The notes beneath the pieces were generated by a model. That model ran no database searches and was not told where the DNA came from. It saw only the letters and a program-made list of their open reading frames with translations. A stretch of DNA of 64,000 nucleotides. It comes from Warburgia ugandensis. Lineage: Eukaryota; Streptophyta; Magnoliopsida; Canellales; Canellaceae. Below, one piece after another: positions 23,560 through 37,200 of the stretch (position 1 is the stretch's first letter; each line of letters opens with the position of its first letter). The stretch is taken from the NCBI GenBank assembly GCA_035236585.1, contig CP141134.1, positions 18,902,414-18,966,413 of the forward strand, in the 5' to 3' direction. The position numbers and the translations under genes were made by a program.

Positions 23560-25248
23560 ATGGAGTCGTTCCTCAATAAGGTTATGGCCAGTTAGGCAAT
23601 TCATCCAGGTGTATGGGCAACCGAGGAAATTGAGTCACCTTCGAGTTTTACAAAGGTAGATGAGATAGTATTAAGGTCACCAAAGAGACAAATCAGGGTA
23701 GTAGTAGTTGTGATGAACGGTGAAAAGTGGTACATAAGATTGTATGATGACTAGCATATGTGAAAGTGATTGTTAACAGGCTGAAATACTGGTTGTTATC
23801 GAGCTTCTGGTTTTTTATTTGTGTCCAAATGTATTGGTTATTCTAGTGTGTGACTGGGAGATTGACTGAGTTAGTCCACTCGAGATGGTAGAGGTGGTCT
23901 GATGAAGGGTCTAGTCCATGTCGAAAATTGTTGTCTTGTACGGCTTCGATGGTTCACTGATTCAACAATTCAACGAGCTCTTTCATGAAGAAGCAACATG
24001 TTGAAGGAATTATCTAGGATGTTCCAAGGTATGTCCATAGGATTGTGAACCATTAGAACAAGGCTAAGTGGCTCATGTCAATCCTAATTTCTCCTTAAGT
24101 AACTTGAGGTAAAATATCCTCTAGAATAGTAGGAACAGTATTTTCCTCACTAAGATTAATGGGTGAGTTATGAGGTTGATCCTGGAGAACATCTAGGATC
24201 AAATGTGCCAGGCAAGTATCTGGTGATGGAGGATTATCTGAGGTAAGAGTAGTTTCGTTGCTCTCACTTGTTACTTAGTAGGACCAACTTAGCCTTTAGA
24301 GATGTGAACCATATGACTAAGTGATGAAAGACTTGTTAGAAGGATATTCATTAGATCAATTGTTAAAAGGGTGTTAGGGAGGGATGTAGGATGCATGGAA
24401 ACTTCATGAGGAGTGTTATGTGGATTTGGAGTTGGTGAAACGGGTGAGGAGACAAGGTGGGGACAATTAAGATAAGGAATAGTGATGTTATTGCTAGCCA
24501 TTGTTGCAGTAGGACAACATATGTTACTCTAACGGTAACTATTATGTGATGGTGTATTGAAAGGGGATGCTTGAGTAATTCACTAGTTGGCAATCCTACA
24601 TGGTGTTATATATTCCTAGTATGTGGAAGCTGCTGATGTGGTGTCAATGTAAAAGGTTGAAAACAAGGTAGATTGTAATGCCATGTATGAGTGTGGACTT
24701 GTCAGGTCTACCACTTATGAGTTTTCAAATAGATGGTTATCCTCTCTAAAGTGAGCTGGATTATTTTGTACTTGAGGTGTGGCACGTCCTCGGCTGAGTT
24801 GGCTTGATGAATAGTAGAAGCTAGTGTTGGAATTTGGAGACTTGTTTCTAAGAGATTAGCAACTCCATCACTGTTAGTCGCAATCCCGGATAAAAAGAAA
24901 GAGGGTTTTACAACAGGTACCAGCCAGCAAGGAAAACCCATAGCAAACCCAATGGCATGAATTGATCTTTGACATTCCCCCAAGGTAGGGCATTCCCTGT
25001 AAATGATCTACTGCATTAAATCTTAGGTGCAATGGAAAATGGACAAGGGTTGATTCGGATTCTAGGTTTAGTGCAAAATAGGCAATGGCTGGTAGAGTGT
25101 TCCCTCAAAAGCACTGCATGAGAACCCAAGTGCAATGAAAGTAGGCATATATTTATGTCTGGGGTCGAGAAGTGTGCAGTTAAATAGACTAGCCTAGGAG
25201 AAAGATTCATATCGCCAAATGAAATATACACACATTGACATGTAAGAG
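23560..25248 (-). pseudogene. L1-type LINE, ORF1 end and endonuclease (piece 2 of 4)
   Basis: Close to 23560 the minus strand reads GHNLIEERL, the conserved end of the L1 endonuclease; further up is LFGDLNTISSTFVKLEGD (plus 23664-23684), the GDFN catalytic motif with Leu for Phe. YFSLLTITFTYASHH precedes it. From about 24.2 to 25.2 kb the sequence is Pro/Ser/Thr-rich and broken, consistent with the ORF1 tail and ORF1-ORF2 junction, but I see no clear domain there. The start of the endonuclease is poorly preserved. The right boundary is the TGTAAGAG duplication of the RTE insertion. Confidence 0.75.
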
Positions 25249-27005
25249 TATGGAGTTAGTGGATATGATAAAATGTAAGAGATTCAACATCGCTCTTGTA
25301 TCCAAGAAACCAAGTGAAAAGGGGCTAAAACTAGAGAAATCGATAGGTATAAGCTTTGGAATGTGGGAAAGGATAATAATAGAAATGACATAGGGATAGT
25401 GGTGGATAAAGAATTAAAGGATAAAGTTGTAAACGTTAAAAGAACTAGTGATAGAATTATACAAATAAAACTTGTTCTACAAGAGAAGATAATAAATGTT
25501 ATAAATATACACCATAAGTAGGGTTAGAAGATAAAATTAAGAGGTAGAAAATATGAAGGGAGTCATGCAAGAAATTCCCAACATAGATGGGATATTTATA
25601 GGAGCATACTTAAATGATCATGTACGAAAAGGAAAGGATGACATGATAGGGTATATGAAGGAAATGGTACTAGAGAAAGAAATGAGATGGAAGAAGCTAT
25701 CATTAATTATGCTTTGGCATATAACCTAGCTCTTGCAAACACATTCTTTAAGAAAAGGGTTGAACACTTAATAACCGTTAAAAGTAAAACATATAAAATC
25801 CAAATAGACTTTTTTATAATTAAGAATATTGAAAGTCAATGTGTAAGGATTGTAAGGTGATTCCTTGTGGGAGATTAACCTCACAACACAGGTAAATGGT
25901 TATTGATACCTACATTAAAATATAGAAGAAAGGAAATGAATGCAATAGGTGTCTAAAAACTAAGTGGTGGAACTTAAAAGGGTTGAAGATAACATCATTC
26001 ACAAACAAGCTGATGGTAATCATCAACTAGAACAATGAAATAGAAGTAAACACCATGTGAACTGATATAGTCGAGCTTATTAAAAAAGTGGAAAAAGATG
26101 TTCTAGGAGTATCTGAAGGCAAAAAGCAATTGGTAAAGGAAACTTAGGGGTGGAGTGAAAAAAATAAAAAAGTTACTAAAGAAAAACAGGTATGTTCTAG
26201 AGCATGACAGAGGACTAGAGATAAAGAAAACTTTGAGCAATATAAGAATGCTAAAAAAGGTTGCTAAGAAAATAGTGAGGCTAAATTCAAGGCATATGAT
26301 GATCTCTATAGTAGATTAGGATTAAGAAAAGGTGTGAAAAATATGTTTAAACTTGTAAAAACAAAAGAATAGAAGGGTAAGGACTTAGATAAGTCCATTA
26401 AAAGTAATGACCAAAGGGTACTTGTCAAAGATGATGAGATCAAACAAAGGTGGAAACATTACTTTAAAAAATTGCTTAACAACAATTGCCCTAAAATTAT
26501 AAGGATTGAAAGTTCTGTAAACCCAAATAACATTGGACATTATAGATATGACCATAGATCCTGAAGTGAAAGAGTCCTTGTAAAAGATGAAATTAGGAAA
26601 GGCCTTAAAGTTGATGGTATACAAATAGAGGTTTGGAAGTATATGGAAGATATTGGAGTAGTTTTGTTGGAGAAGTTGTTTAACAAGATTGTAAAATTAA
26701 CAAAAATGTCTAATTAATGAATGAAGAGCTCAATTGTATAAGTTTATAATAATAAAAGAGGCACACAGAATTGCACTAATTATTGTGGGATCAAACTTAT
26801 GAGACATACCATAAAACTTTTTGAAAGAGTGATTAAGAAGTGGCTGCAACATGAGATGAGTGTATTAGAGATTCAGTTTTGTTTCATGCTTGGGAGATCT
26901 ACCATTAAGCTATTTTCCTACTTAGACAATTGATGGATAAATATTGAGAGAGGAGGAAGGACCTCCACTTAGAAAAAGCTTATGATGGGGTCCCAAGAGA
27001 GTTAA
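25249..27005 (+). pseudogene. RTE-clade LINE, 5' segment: endonuclease and start of RT
   Basis: Plus reading: MELVDMIKCKRFNIALV, then TREIDRYKLWNVGKDNNRN-DIGIVVDKELKDKVVNV-KRTSDRIIQIKLVL, the RTE endonuclease layout. The metal-binding GGDLNGHVG segment is degraded to GAYLNDHVRKG (near 25600). Later YALAYNLALANTFFKKRVEH-like and, near 26870-27000, FMLGRSTI and AYDGVPREL of the RT. Several frameshifts and stops. It begins directly after TGTAAGAG at 25241-25248, matching 40566-40573, so the copy looks slightly 5'-truncated on insertion. The segment ends at GTTAA, where Athila-2 inserted. Confidence 0.88.
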
Positions 27006-28804
27006 TGGTGTAGCTTTAATAATACTCGCAAGCGCACAAATCAAAGTAGTATTAGCATGTGAGAGAGGTCGATCCTATGAAGAATCTCATATACTTGCAA
27101 TGAATTGGATTCTATTTAAATTGATTAACTTCAGTCAAAGAGATAAAGATATGATTAAACTAGGAAATTAAAACAAACTAAGAAGGAAACATGCATAGAA
27201 TTAGAAACTAGAATTAAAAGAAACTTTTTAAAAATAAACCTAAGCAATTAGAATGGAAACTTACCTACAACTAAAGGTAACTAACGCTAAATGAGAATGA
27301 ATCGAATTAGGCAACTAATATTAAGGAATCTAATCGTATTAGAAACTTTCCTAAACTAAAACTTACCTAACCTAAAATTAGAAACTTTTTAAAAATAGAT
27401 CTTTCTAAAACCAAGTAAGGAAACTTTCTAATAATAAACTAACAAGTGAAAATAAATAATCAATGAGATCTAAATAGATTTAGTAAGAAATGAAAAACAT
27501 GCATGTGAATGAGAACTACAATTAAGGAGACTTTCTAAATTTAATACTTTCTAATTCCTAAAACTTTCTAAAGGAGGAACTTTCCTAAAATAAAAAACTA
27601 AACTTTCTAAACATAAAATAAGATTCAAATAATGAATGAGCTACCATTAAAACTAAATTAAGCAAGTGAATGAAGCAAGAATTAGAGGTGAATCATCATA
27701 TGTACCATGCGCATGATCCATGGACTGTGCGCATGGTTGATATGTGCAAAAGGGACCAGATTTGACTCTTTTAATGCAAACAAACATGCAACATAAGATT
27801 TTAACCAAAAAAACAACCCAAAAAGATAAATGGGTCCCTAAAGATTCAAGCAAATAAGGTGTTTTGATGTCTAGAAATAAAGCATAAAGTTAGGAGAGAA
27901 AAAATTCAGATTTCAACTACTTAAGAACATCAAACAATTTAAGCATATAAAGCAAATGAAACAATAAATTTTATGCAAGATAACAACCCAAATCTAAAGT
28001 ACTTTGACAATAGAAACATTCCATAACAAGAATCATCAAAGAATTTATTCAACTAATGCCAAAGTATATAAAAATTTTGCACACAAAATATGTGTATAAA
28101 TGTGGAAATTGATAGGAGCCCAAGCCTTAAAACCTTATCTAAACAACAACAAAATCTGAATATAAATCTTCCAATCTAAAGTATGATGACATGCAATGTA
28201 AACCTATAAGGGAATTCAAGAGAAAAGATGGCTGGGATGAAGAACTAACTATAGAAAAAATGCTTAAAACTAGGTGAAATTGAAGGAGAAAAACATGAAA
28301 TTCCTAAGGTAGAAACCAAGGTTGCAAGCTATTTCTTCTCTTGGCTGTCACTACCAGAGAAGAACTAACTTGAATCTTGAGGGAATGAGTAGGAAAAACT
28401 AGTGAAAGTGAAGTAAAGAAAAGAGGGAAAGCCAAGTAGAAAGATGAGTGTAGAACTAAAAACCAAAACAATGGAAACTAAGGCAATGAAATTAAAACAA
28501 TGAAAGAAAACGACTAACCTAAATTAGAGAGCAAACAATTAAAGAAATAACTAGATGTCCAAAGGAAGAATAGCACCAAAGAAGACCAAATTCTAGTTCT
28601 AAAGATCACCAAACAAAGAGTGCAATATTTCAAGTTGTCTCACTCAACCTCTACTTAGAAAAAAATGTTGAAAACCTTGTGGTATATATAGATGTTTGAG
28701 CTTCAAATTTGATGAATGTTTAATCTAGAGAAGAGGTGGAGATCTCCATGTAGGGCTAAGAAGGAGTTTGATGTGGAAAAGTTAAGGGGAGACAATAAGA
28801 TAAC

Positions 28805-28876
<72 letters not shown>

Positions 28877-29919
28877 TGGGCTGGCTGGTTTCTAAATTAG
28901 GAAGGAGGGGGGGCATCATTTTCCTTGAATGGTAAGTGGCTCTCCACCCTCATAATTGGATGGTGATTGGCTGGTGGGAAGAATGAATAAATAAGAAGGA
29001 AATAAAGATGGAAAATTTGAAAGAAAACCTAGGGTTTTTGCATGTTTGCATGGACTTGGATCTAGGGTTTTCTAATTAGGAAACCACTTGAATTTTACCA
29101 ACTAAGCAAGGGGGCATCCTCTTTTAGGAAGGTGTTTCCCTCCTTGAGTAATTAACTTGGAACCTTAGGGTGAATGGTGGATTAAGGTTAGGAAATGTAT
29201 TATGAATATGGGTTTTTCTCTCTTTATGAGTCCCTTAATGCATGATCATCTTTCGTTTTACATTAATCTCAAAATCCCATAAAAATCACAATTTTAACAT
29301 AAGAAAGTTACTTGAATTGATGCTCCAATCGTCTGGCTCCGCGTAGCTCTCCTCCTTTGTTGATGTTTCACTTTGATGGCTCATTCCTTGCTAGCTTAAG
29401 TGGCTTCAATGCTTGAGTAGCTCATATGACTTATCAACCTTTTTCATGGCTTTAATGGCTTAGGTGGATTTAATTGCTCCCATGTTAAGGTGGTGGAAAT
29501 GCATGGCTTGGGCTTGGGTCCATTTCTAGTCAATTTTTGCTTCTCTAATTGCTTCTTTACTTGCCCTAGGATAGTCTTGAACCTCTATCACACCTTGATT
29601 GATGACATTTAGGCTTTAACTTGCTTAGGTTTCTCATGAATGACTTCAACTCTTATTTCGATCAAGCTCAACCTTTGGATTACCTTCTCAACACCTACAA
29701 GACATGGAAAAAAAAATTAATTAAGCCCTAAAAAATTATGATCATTCACATACATACTCTGGATTAGCCTTTGTACCTACAAAATATCAAACTTTTAAAT
29801 TATTAAATCAAAATTGCATGTGTTACAAAATTCTAACCAAAAACCCAAATTTAACGTTATAAGTTATAATACATTGGCTACTAATTGGGTACCTTTTATA
29901 CAAAATTAAACACTTATTA
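27006..29919 (-). repeat. 3' LTR of Athila-2 (left copy)
   Basis: 2914 bp, opening TGGTGTAGCTTTAATAATAC and ending ACACTTATTA (the last bases changed from the CA kept in the other LTR). It contains the uninterrupted site TTAAAAGAAACTTTTTAAAA near 27220 that shows where the nested insertion entered the other LTR, and a long GA tract. About 430 bp around 29330-29745 are missing from the right LTR. Confidence 0.92.
28807..28873. repeat. (GA)n microsatellite in the Athila-2 LTR
   Basis: About 67 bases of uninterrupted GA dinucleotides. The other LTR has only a short impure GA stretch at about 38943-38960, so the tract expanded in one copy. Confidence 0.99.
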
Positions 29920-32900
29920 CACTCCTTAACCAGCATTTTGCTAGTCTTAAGTAAAACATGCACAAAATATGAAAACAAAAATGGTTGTCGTTTGATTGGT
30001 ACTCATAATTGCATTTAGCATATAAAAGAAGCCCATAAACCTGTAGGTTACCCCCATTAAACAAGTTTAGCCTCGTGAAGGTTTGTAGTGAATATACACA
30101 CAAAATTTTGTAAGACTAAGTCCTTTGTTTTTATCTCAGAGAATTATAATCCATTAGTACTCCACTAGCTTTAACAACTTAACAGAGAAGAATGAAAAAT
30201 TATATAAGTTACCTATATACCAAATCCATTTTATTCCAATTTCAATATTGGAGTATAGTGTGTGTACATGCTACATACATGAGAACTTCTAAATATATAT
30301 GGTTATTGCTCCATTGGAAAGATATCTTGACCTCAAATTCTCACTAGTATATACTCAGAAATAAAACTTCTTAAAGAAAGGGATCAAACAAATTTCTCTC
30401 ACTATGTGATTGAATCCAAAGATGCCACTGGTTCACATAACTTTTAAGCATAAATGAGACAAAGAAATATGATGATCCCTTAGCATGGATGCCATTACCA
30501 AGACCATAAAGAATAGTTTACCTTAATTCCTTCTATTTATATCCTCATCAAGGCTATGTTCCACTTAAGATCACTAGGCGTTCAAATAAGACAAAACATA
30601 GTCTTAGGATAGGTTCTAAAAAGAAGGGTATAAGGATTTCAAGTTCAAATCTGAGTAGAGGTCTTAACTTGAATGTTGGACAACTTTTCTACTTTGACTA
30701 TATTGAAATGAATATCTCTTTCATTTTTTCTTTTTGTTTTCTCAACTTTTCTTTCCTTTTCTTTTTTCTTTATATTTCTTTTTCTTTGAGGGAAAAGGTT
30801 TTCTTTTTCAACACTTTGATATTTTTCACTTCTTTGACCTTTGTCTTTCTTTCTAATTTTTCTACCATCTCTACCCATTTTTAAAGGGTAGGCAATGGAA
30901 ATTCTTACTGGGGTTTCTTTGGGTTAAAGGCTTATTAAAAAGGCTCAATGGTCTAACTAGTAGTATAAAGTAGACTTGGTAGGCTTTATATCTCAGGTTA
31001 AAACAAGGATAACATATATCATTTCCTAGGTTTCTAAAGCCTATTAGATTCAATAAATATTTAGGAACCAATGTTATTACTCCTATTGATTCTTGGCATT
31101 TTGACCATAACAAAGATACTAGGATCTTTAAAGTAATGTTCACTGAAGAAAATAGGAAATTATATATAACACTTAGAAAAATGATAGTCTCTAAAACTCA
31201 CTTGGGTATATAGGTCTCTACTAATTTTTTCAGGGGCTTTAAGTCATAACCATCTATCTGCCCAAACTTATAGTGTTTAAGTGTATTCTGAGATTTAACT
31301 TTCATAAAATACTTCAAGATATGAATAAAATACAAGATTAACCATATGTATTTCTCTTAAGAAATTAAAGTGGTGGAAATATTAAGCTTCTAACACTCCA
31401 ATTCTCATCACAGTAAAAGAACTTTGACCTTAAAAACTAAGAAAATTAAAAAAAAAAAAAACAAAAACAAAATATGAAGAAAAACTTAGAAATCTCATGC
31501 ATGGTCTACACCCCCCAACCCGAACTAAACATTGTCTCCAATGTTTTGAACCATAGGACACCCATATGTTAAATGAGTGATGCAGAACCATGAGACTCTA
31601 AAATCCTAGGTTGCCTCCCAATGAGCACTAAGTTTAACATCTTCAATCAGACTTGATTAACTAATCTACTCTAAACCCAATTGATTGCCTAATCCTAACT
31701 CTAACAATGGAGGAATTTCTCACTCCGTGTAAGAATTTCATAGTAGTCAATAAACATCCTCCATTTAGACATTCTTGGTGGTGGTAGCAATATGACACAA
31801 TGGACCACAATAATTTTGGATTTCGTGGGACCACATTAATGATCCCTCATTTTTGGAATTTTATTGCAGTCAATATAATTCCTCCACCTTGAAAATTTTG
31901 CTGTTGGTAACATTATAGCATGAAAGACTACCATACATTTAAATTTGTTAGGACCAAATCTTAATGAATTGTCCCATTTTTTATCAAATTTATGATAGTG
32001 ACCATTATGCTAAATTCATCTTTTTCCTCCTCCCTTATATTTTTTTGAAATTGGGGATAAAGTTGACTCTGTATTTCCCTAAGAGATTGTTCTTAGTTTT
32101 TTGGAGGCAAGAGTAATGGTTGATGTTGATTTAGAACATCAATGGACTCTTGTTATTCCTGTTCTTCTTGCATAGGTAAGATTTCAAGTGGTCCCATACT
32201 GCTATTTGGTGTTTGATCAAATAATGTTTGTAGGTCCCAATTTGGTACTTCTTATACGCTGCAAGACTCAATTTGAATTTCAAGAATTTTAGGGGTTTCT
32301 ACTCAATCTCGCCATTGAGAAGTGTGTATTGAAGGCTCAGTGTCTAAATATTCATTCTCTTCATCAATGGATGTCTCATCATCATAGTTATAAAAAGGAG
32401 CAGGACATGAGTCAAGTAGATATGTGTTGGAGGTTTGCAAGGATGGATGGAAAGCTTGTAGTTCATATGGTATTTTCATCTTTGTAATTCTATCAAGGTT
32501 TTTTTAACTATTCTCCCTCGTTTGTTTTATTTCCTCATTTCGTTGTATAATGTCAACATGCATTTGGTTCATTTTCAATGATATTAGCTCTGTATTTTCT
32601 CTAATTTGGGTCTCTTCTAATGATTCTTCACACTTGTATGGCTCATATTGCTATGGCATTGGGGTACTAAGAAAGTTTTGAACAAGATTGAACCATGATG
32701 GTTGTCCCTAATATTCTTGATAATCATGTCAGGGCTAGGCAAGGTGGGATGATGATGGTTCTTTCTGATATTCTTGATAATTCTGAGACCATGATTTTTC
32801 ATGATGCCTAGCCCATCCATTATAGTCTATCTTAGGATAATAATTGATAGGTTGTGTGAATGTAATAGGTACATCCATTGGCTCCTGATAATATTCATTG

Positions 32901-34227
32901 TAAATGGAGCTTGATGACCATGAAGTGTGAGGATATGTGTGGTCAGAATAGGTATAGGAATTCTCATTGAGAGTATTGATATGGTTTAGTATTGGAATTA
33001 GCATACAGAGGCTGTTGATATGACTCAATATCTTTCTTAGAAGCAATTAACTTATTCATTAGACTTTTCATCCCTTGTTTGGTAGGCCATTGCACTCAAC
33101 TTTACATGCAATGAAATAAATCATTTTATACAATGAATGAGTACATTTTTTAATTAAAAACCCTAAATAAATTATGCATCTTAACTAAATGTGATTTCTA
33201 TATCTAAATGATGCCAATCCGTGGTAGCTTTTAGACCTAAATCTAGACAACTCCTCTTTTTTGTCCAGACCTAACCATTGCTTACCAGTTAGGTTCTACT
33301 CTAAAGTGGTTAATACAATTCCCATGGAAGGAGGTGCATAGACCTCAACAACCGTCAATGAAAGGCATGGGAAAATCACTTGGATTTTGGATACCCACTA
33401 TAACCACAATGATTAGAAACCAATTGAGTGATAATAGATCTCCTCCTTCTAAAAGGTTCTTACAAACTCAAAACCCCAAGTCTCTTGCTACTAGATTTTA
33501 AAATTAAAATTCAAGGATTGGGATTGTGAACATATAAAGAATTAATTTGATTACCTAGGAAAGCCAAGGATCTAGTGATGAAATCTAGTCTTTATCTTAT
33601 GATGGTTCTCATGAGACCCTTACTAACATTTTATTCCATCCACCATAAAGCAATAAACGTGCAATGTAAGTACAAGAAAACAAACTAATGAAACCTATAT
33701 GCTATCCAACCAAGGGTTAGATAGGTACAATTAATGTAACAACCCTAAATAAGATGCAACAATTAAGATGAATGACCTTAATCTATATGAGCTATCTACT
33801 AATCAATATGCAAATTACATTAGATTCAACAATACTAAGAAAAGTAAATAGGGTAAGGGAAACTTACAGTGGAGTTTTTTTATCAAGTGTGGTCTTCCTT
33901 ACCCACCACTTGCCCTATATTAAGATAACCCATTTTAAATTGAAATAAAGGAATTGCAAGTTACAATGGGGCCTCACTACAAGTTCACTAAAAAGAAAAA
34001 ACCCTAATCTAGGAAAGCAATAAAAGTTGACGAAGCTCATCTTGCCAAATTCCCTTTGCACAAAACAAAAAAGATAGACCAATTTATTAGGAATTAGCAA
34101 GATATGCAAATATAAAGCAAAAAAATTCTAATCTAATGTAACCTAAAATTAAAATTAAAGATAGACAATTTAAATAAAGATCTAACCACAAATCTGTTGC
34201 AATTCCCCAACAACGATGCCAAACACT
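29920..34227 (-). other. Athila-2 internal region with a gag remnant only
   Basis: No pol motif can be found in any frame. On the minus strand at 32617-33046 are Pro/Tyr/Ser-rich frames with IDYNGWARHHEKSWSQNYQE, comparable to NPRWARHPNFFYSKNN at the end of Athila-1 gag near 19.0 kb, so this is a gag C-terminal remnant. The segment from about 31.5 to 32.6 kb is broken and unrecognised. The A-rich and T-rich flanks (30.7 kb and 31.45 kb) give Phe- and Lys-rich frames that are composition artefacts. Confidence 0.7.
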
Positions 34228-37200
34228 TAGTGTAGCTTTAGTAATACTCGTAAGTGCATGAATCAAAGTAGTATTAGCACCCAAGGGAGGTAAATCCCAA
34301 GAGGAATCCCACACATTTGTAATGGATTGGATTCTATTTAAATTGATTAACTTCAGGCAAAGAGATAGAGATGTGATTAAACTAGAAAATTAAAATAAAC
34401 CAAGAAGGAAACATGCATGAAATTAGAATATAGAATTAAAAGAAACTGTGACGACCTGGGTTTTCTCATGCATTTTTAAATGCAATGTCTAATTTCCTAA
34501 GGCAGGATGCATCCCTATTTGAAAACCATTTTATAAAAACCATGTAATGCAAAGGAAAACCTTTAGTTTTAAACTCATTTTTGAAAACCCCAAGTGTCAT
34601 TTGCTTTCACAACAACTAAGGTAGTTTTTGAAAAACTTCAGAAATCATAAATGTTTTTCCCCAGGTCTTTCCAGTCACAATGCACAGCCCAACTGTAACT
34701 AAGTACAAACACATGTCCAAAAGGGTTGAGAGTTTACTTACATGTGTATTTGTTTCCTTTTGGATTCACTTGCTCATAGCACTAACATAGATGTCCTCTT
34801 TTTTGTGAGTGAAGCTGTCCTGAACCATGATATAGACGGACGTATCCTGTCCTTGAGTACTTACTGATGTCTGAAAAATGTTAAGGATTGGGTGAGTGTA
34901 TAATATACTCAGTAGGGCCTATCACTACTAGTTTTATAAATGCATGAGATGTTTCAAAATCATATGCTCATTCAAAACATGCGTATGTTTGAATACTCGA
35001 GTTCAACATCAGTATAAGAATTCGTAATCAACTGAAATTCAAAATATGCGTATGTTTGAATACTCGAGTTCAACCTCAGTATAAGAATCCATAATCAACT
35101 GAAATTCTCATAACTTAAAAGATCACATAATTCCAAAAGTGAAAGTATCATATATATGATGACAACATGATATGCAATAGATGCCTCATGGAGTCCAACT
35201 CATGGATCTCTAGTATGGTATGGTCGACCAACCTCATATCATGCTATATGAAATGCACATCAAACCATAGGGTCCACTATGCCCACGACCTCCTCGCCGT
35301 GTGGTCTCCGGGTACCTGAGGACACTTGGTCATAGCCTCCACGGGGCCTATGACACGCCGACCCAGTGCCGTGACACCAGTGGTAGCCTCCTGTACCACA
35401 TGCAGTCAACGTAGGGACTTGCCTCTTTTTGGGCATGGTACCCATCCACCTATTAGTGGTAGAGGCCGGGTGGCCAACCCAGACCCCTCAACATAGCACC
35501 CATGGGCTTACTTGCCCAAATCACATAAGATAAGTCAAAACCTTTTGTTAAAACTTGTCCTCTTTTGGGTCCCTCACAACTGCCTGGCCCTCGGCACTCC
35601 AGCGTCTTTTGGCAACCCTCAAGGACATGCAATATTTGCAAGTACGTAAATCATGCAATGCATGCACTTGTTTGCACCACATGTATGTGCATAATGTATA
35701 TGCAGTCATTCCAAAACATGGCTATGTACAAAGCATTTAACATGCATGCTGAATTTATTCATACAAATCACATGCAAATCAAGTCATATATCTAAAACAT
35801 ATGTTCTCAAATAACAATAGTTCTTTTAAAAGAATCTAATAGTGATAGAGCACCTACCTGACTAGGTCGCGTTAACCCTCTTGTCCTCGTACGCTCCTGA
35901 ACATGGTTTGGGGACTCAAGGTTAGTTTAACCTATCTTTGATGGGTTTAGAGAAGTTGGGTATTATTACTTAGGCCTTAGGGTTCCATCCCTATGCCTAT
36001 GGGTGTCCTAAGGTCCTACTTGGGCCTTGGTATCCTCAGTTTTCCAAAGTTCTAGTGGCCACGCGCCACCATCCTATTCTAAGGGTCATGACCTACTTTT
36101 ATTGGGTCTTGATCAGGGATTTTATGATTTGGATGTGTCCGCATCGTCGATACGGACACAACACCTTTTACGGCACCTCAATCGGAGCTCTAGATCTCAA
36201 GTTATAAGTGTTTTAGTGTTATATGTACATAGAGTATTTAAAGACAAAAAGTCGGAATGCTAGGGCGCTGCGCGTCAGCGTCATGCGCCCTGCTTCCTTA
36301 AGCAACAAAATTTCAACGTGCGCTAGCTCGCTGCATGTCTGCAGACGCACTCGAATCTCCGCCCATCTTCCTTTTTAGTGGGCGTGTCCACGGACGCGCC
36401 CGTTGGTTTTCTTCTCAAACGCGTTCGACGCGTCTCGTCTAGAGCGGGCCATCTCCGTCGTTGGGGGACCGGGGCGTCCTTGGGATGCCCTGGTTCGTCC
36501 CTGAGGAACCAGTGAGGCCCTAGGGACGTCCCAGGGTCCTTGGTGACTCCCTAGAGACCTATTCCCCATGGATTTTTATGCAAAAACCTAGGAAAACCGA
36601 GCCTAGGACTGTGGGTGAGATGGGTTTGGGGATTTTTTGTGCGTACCTGCTTCGTGGTTGGTTTTCTCTCTACGTTTTCTCCTCTAGGTCGCTGCTCCTC
36701 AACGGGTTTTCTCCCATGTTTTGGGCTGCCATTAGAGGCACCCAAGAGCTCTATTTATAGGGCTTTTAAAGAGGGTTCTGGAGGGGTTCTAACTGCCTTT
36801 GAATGGCGGTGGGGAATCCTCTAGAGTGGCGGTGGTTTCTTCTTGAAACACCGCCGTTCCAGAAACCTCTAGGAGGTTGAAGACGACGGGGTGCCCGTAT
36901 CAAAACGGGCACCTGTGTTTTTCAGGTTAAGTCGTTTTTGTAAAATTTATAGTTTTGCCCCTAAACTTCAAAGGGCCATATCTTGCTCATTTTAACTCCG
37001 TTTTGGGTGATTTTGGTCTCGTTAGATTCCTTTTTTTGAGACGCATCTAATGGAACCACTTTTAGTACCAAATTCCTGGGTTTATTCAAGGCAACTAGTG
37101 AAATGACCAAAATGCCCTTATCCTTAAAACTGAACGTTTATGGGCTTTTAATATTACAAAAATTGGGGTCATTATAGCATATCACCTCCATATCAAGCAA

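Noticed and set aside
30645..30884. Lys/Arg/Glu-rich and Phe-rich frames
   Set aside because: Products of a T-rich tract in the untranslated region of Athila-2, homologous to non-coding sequence in Athila-1.
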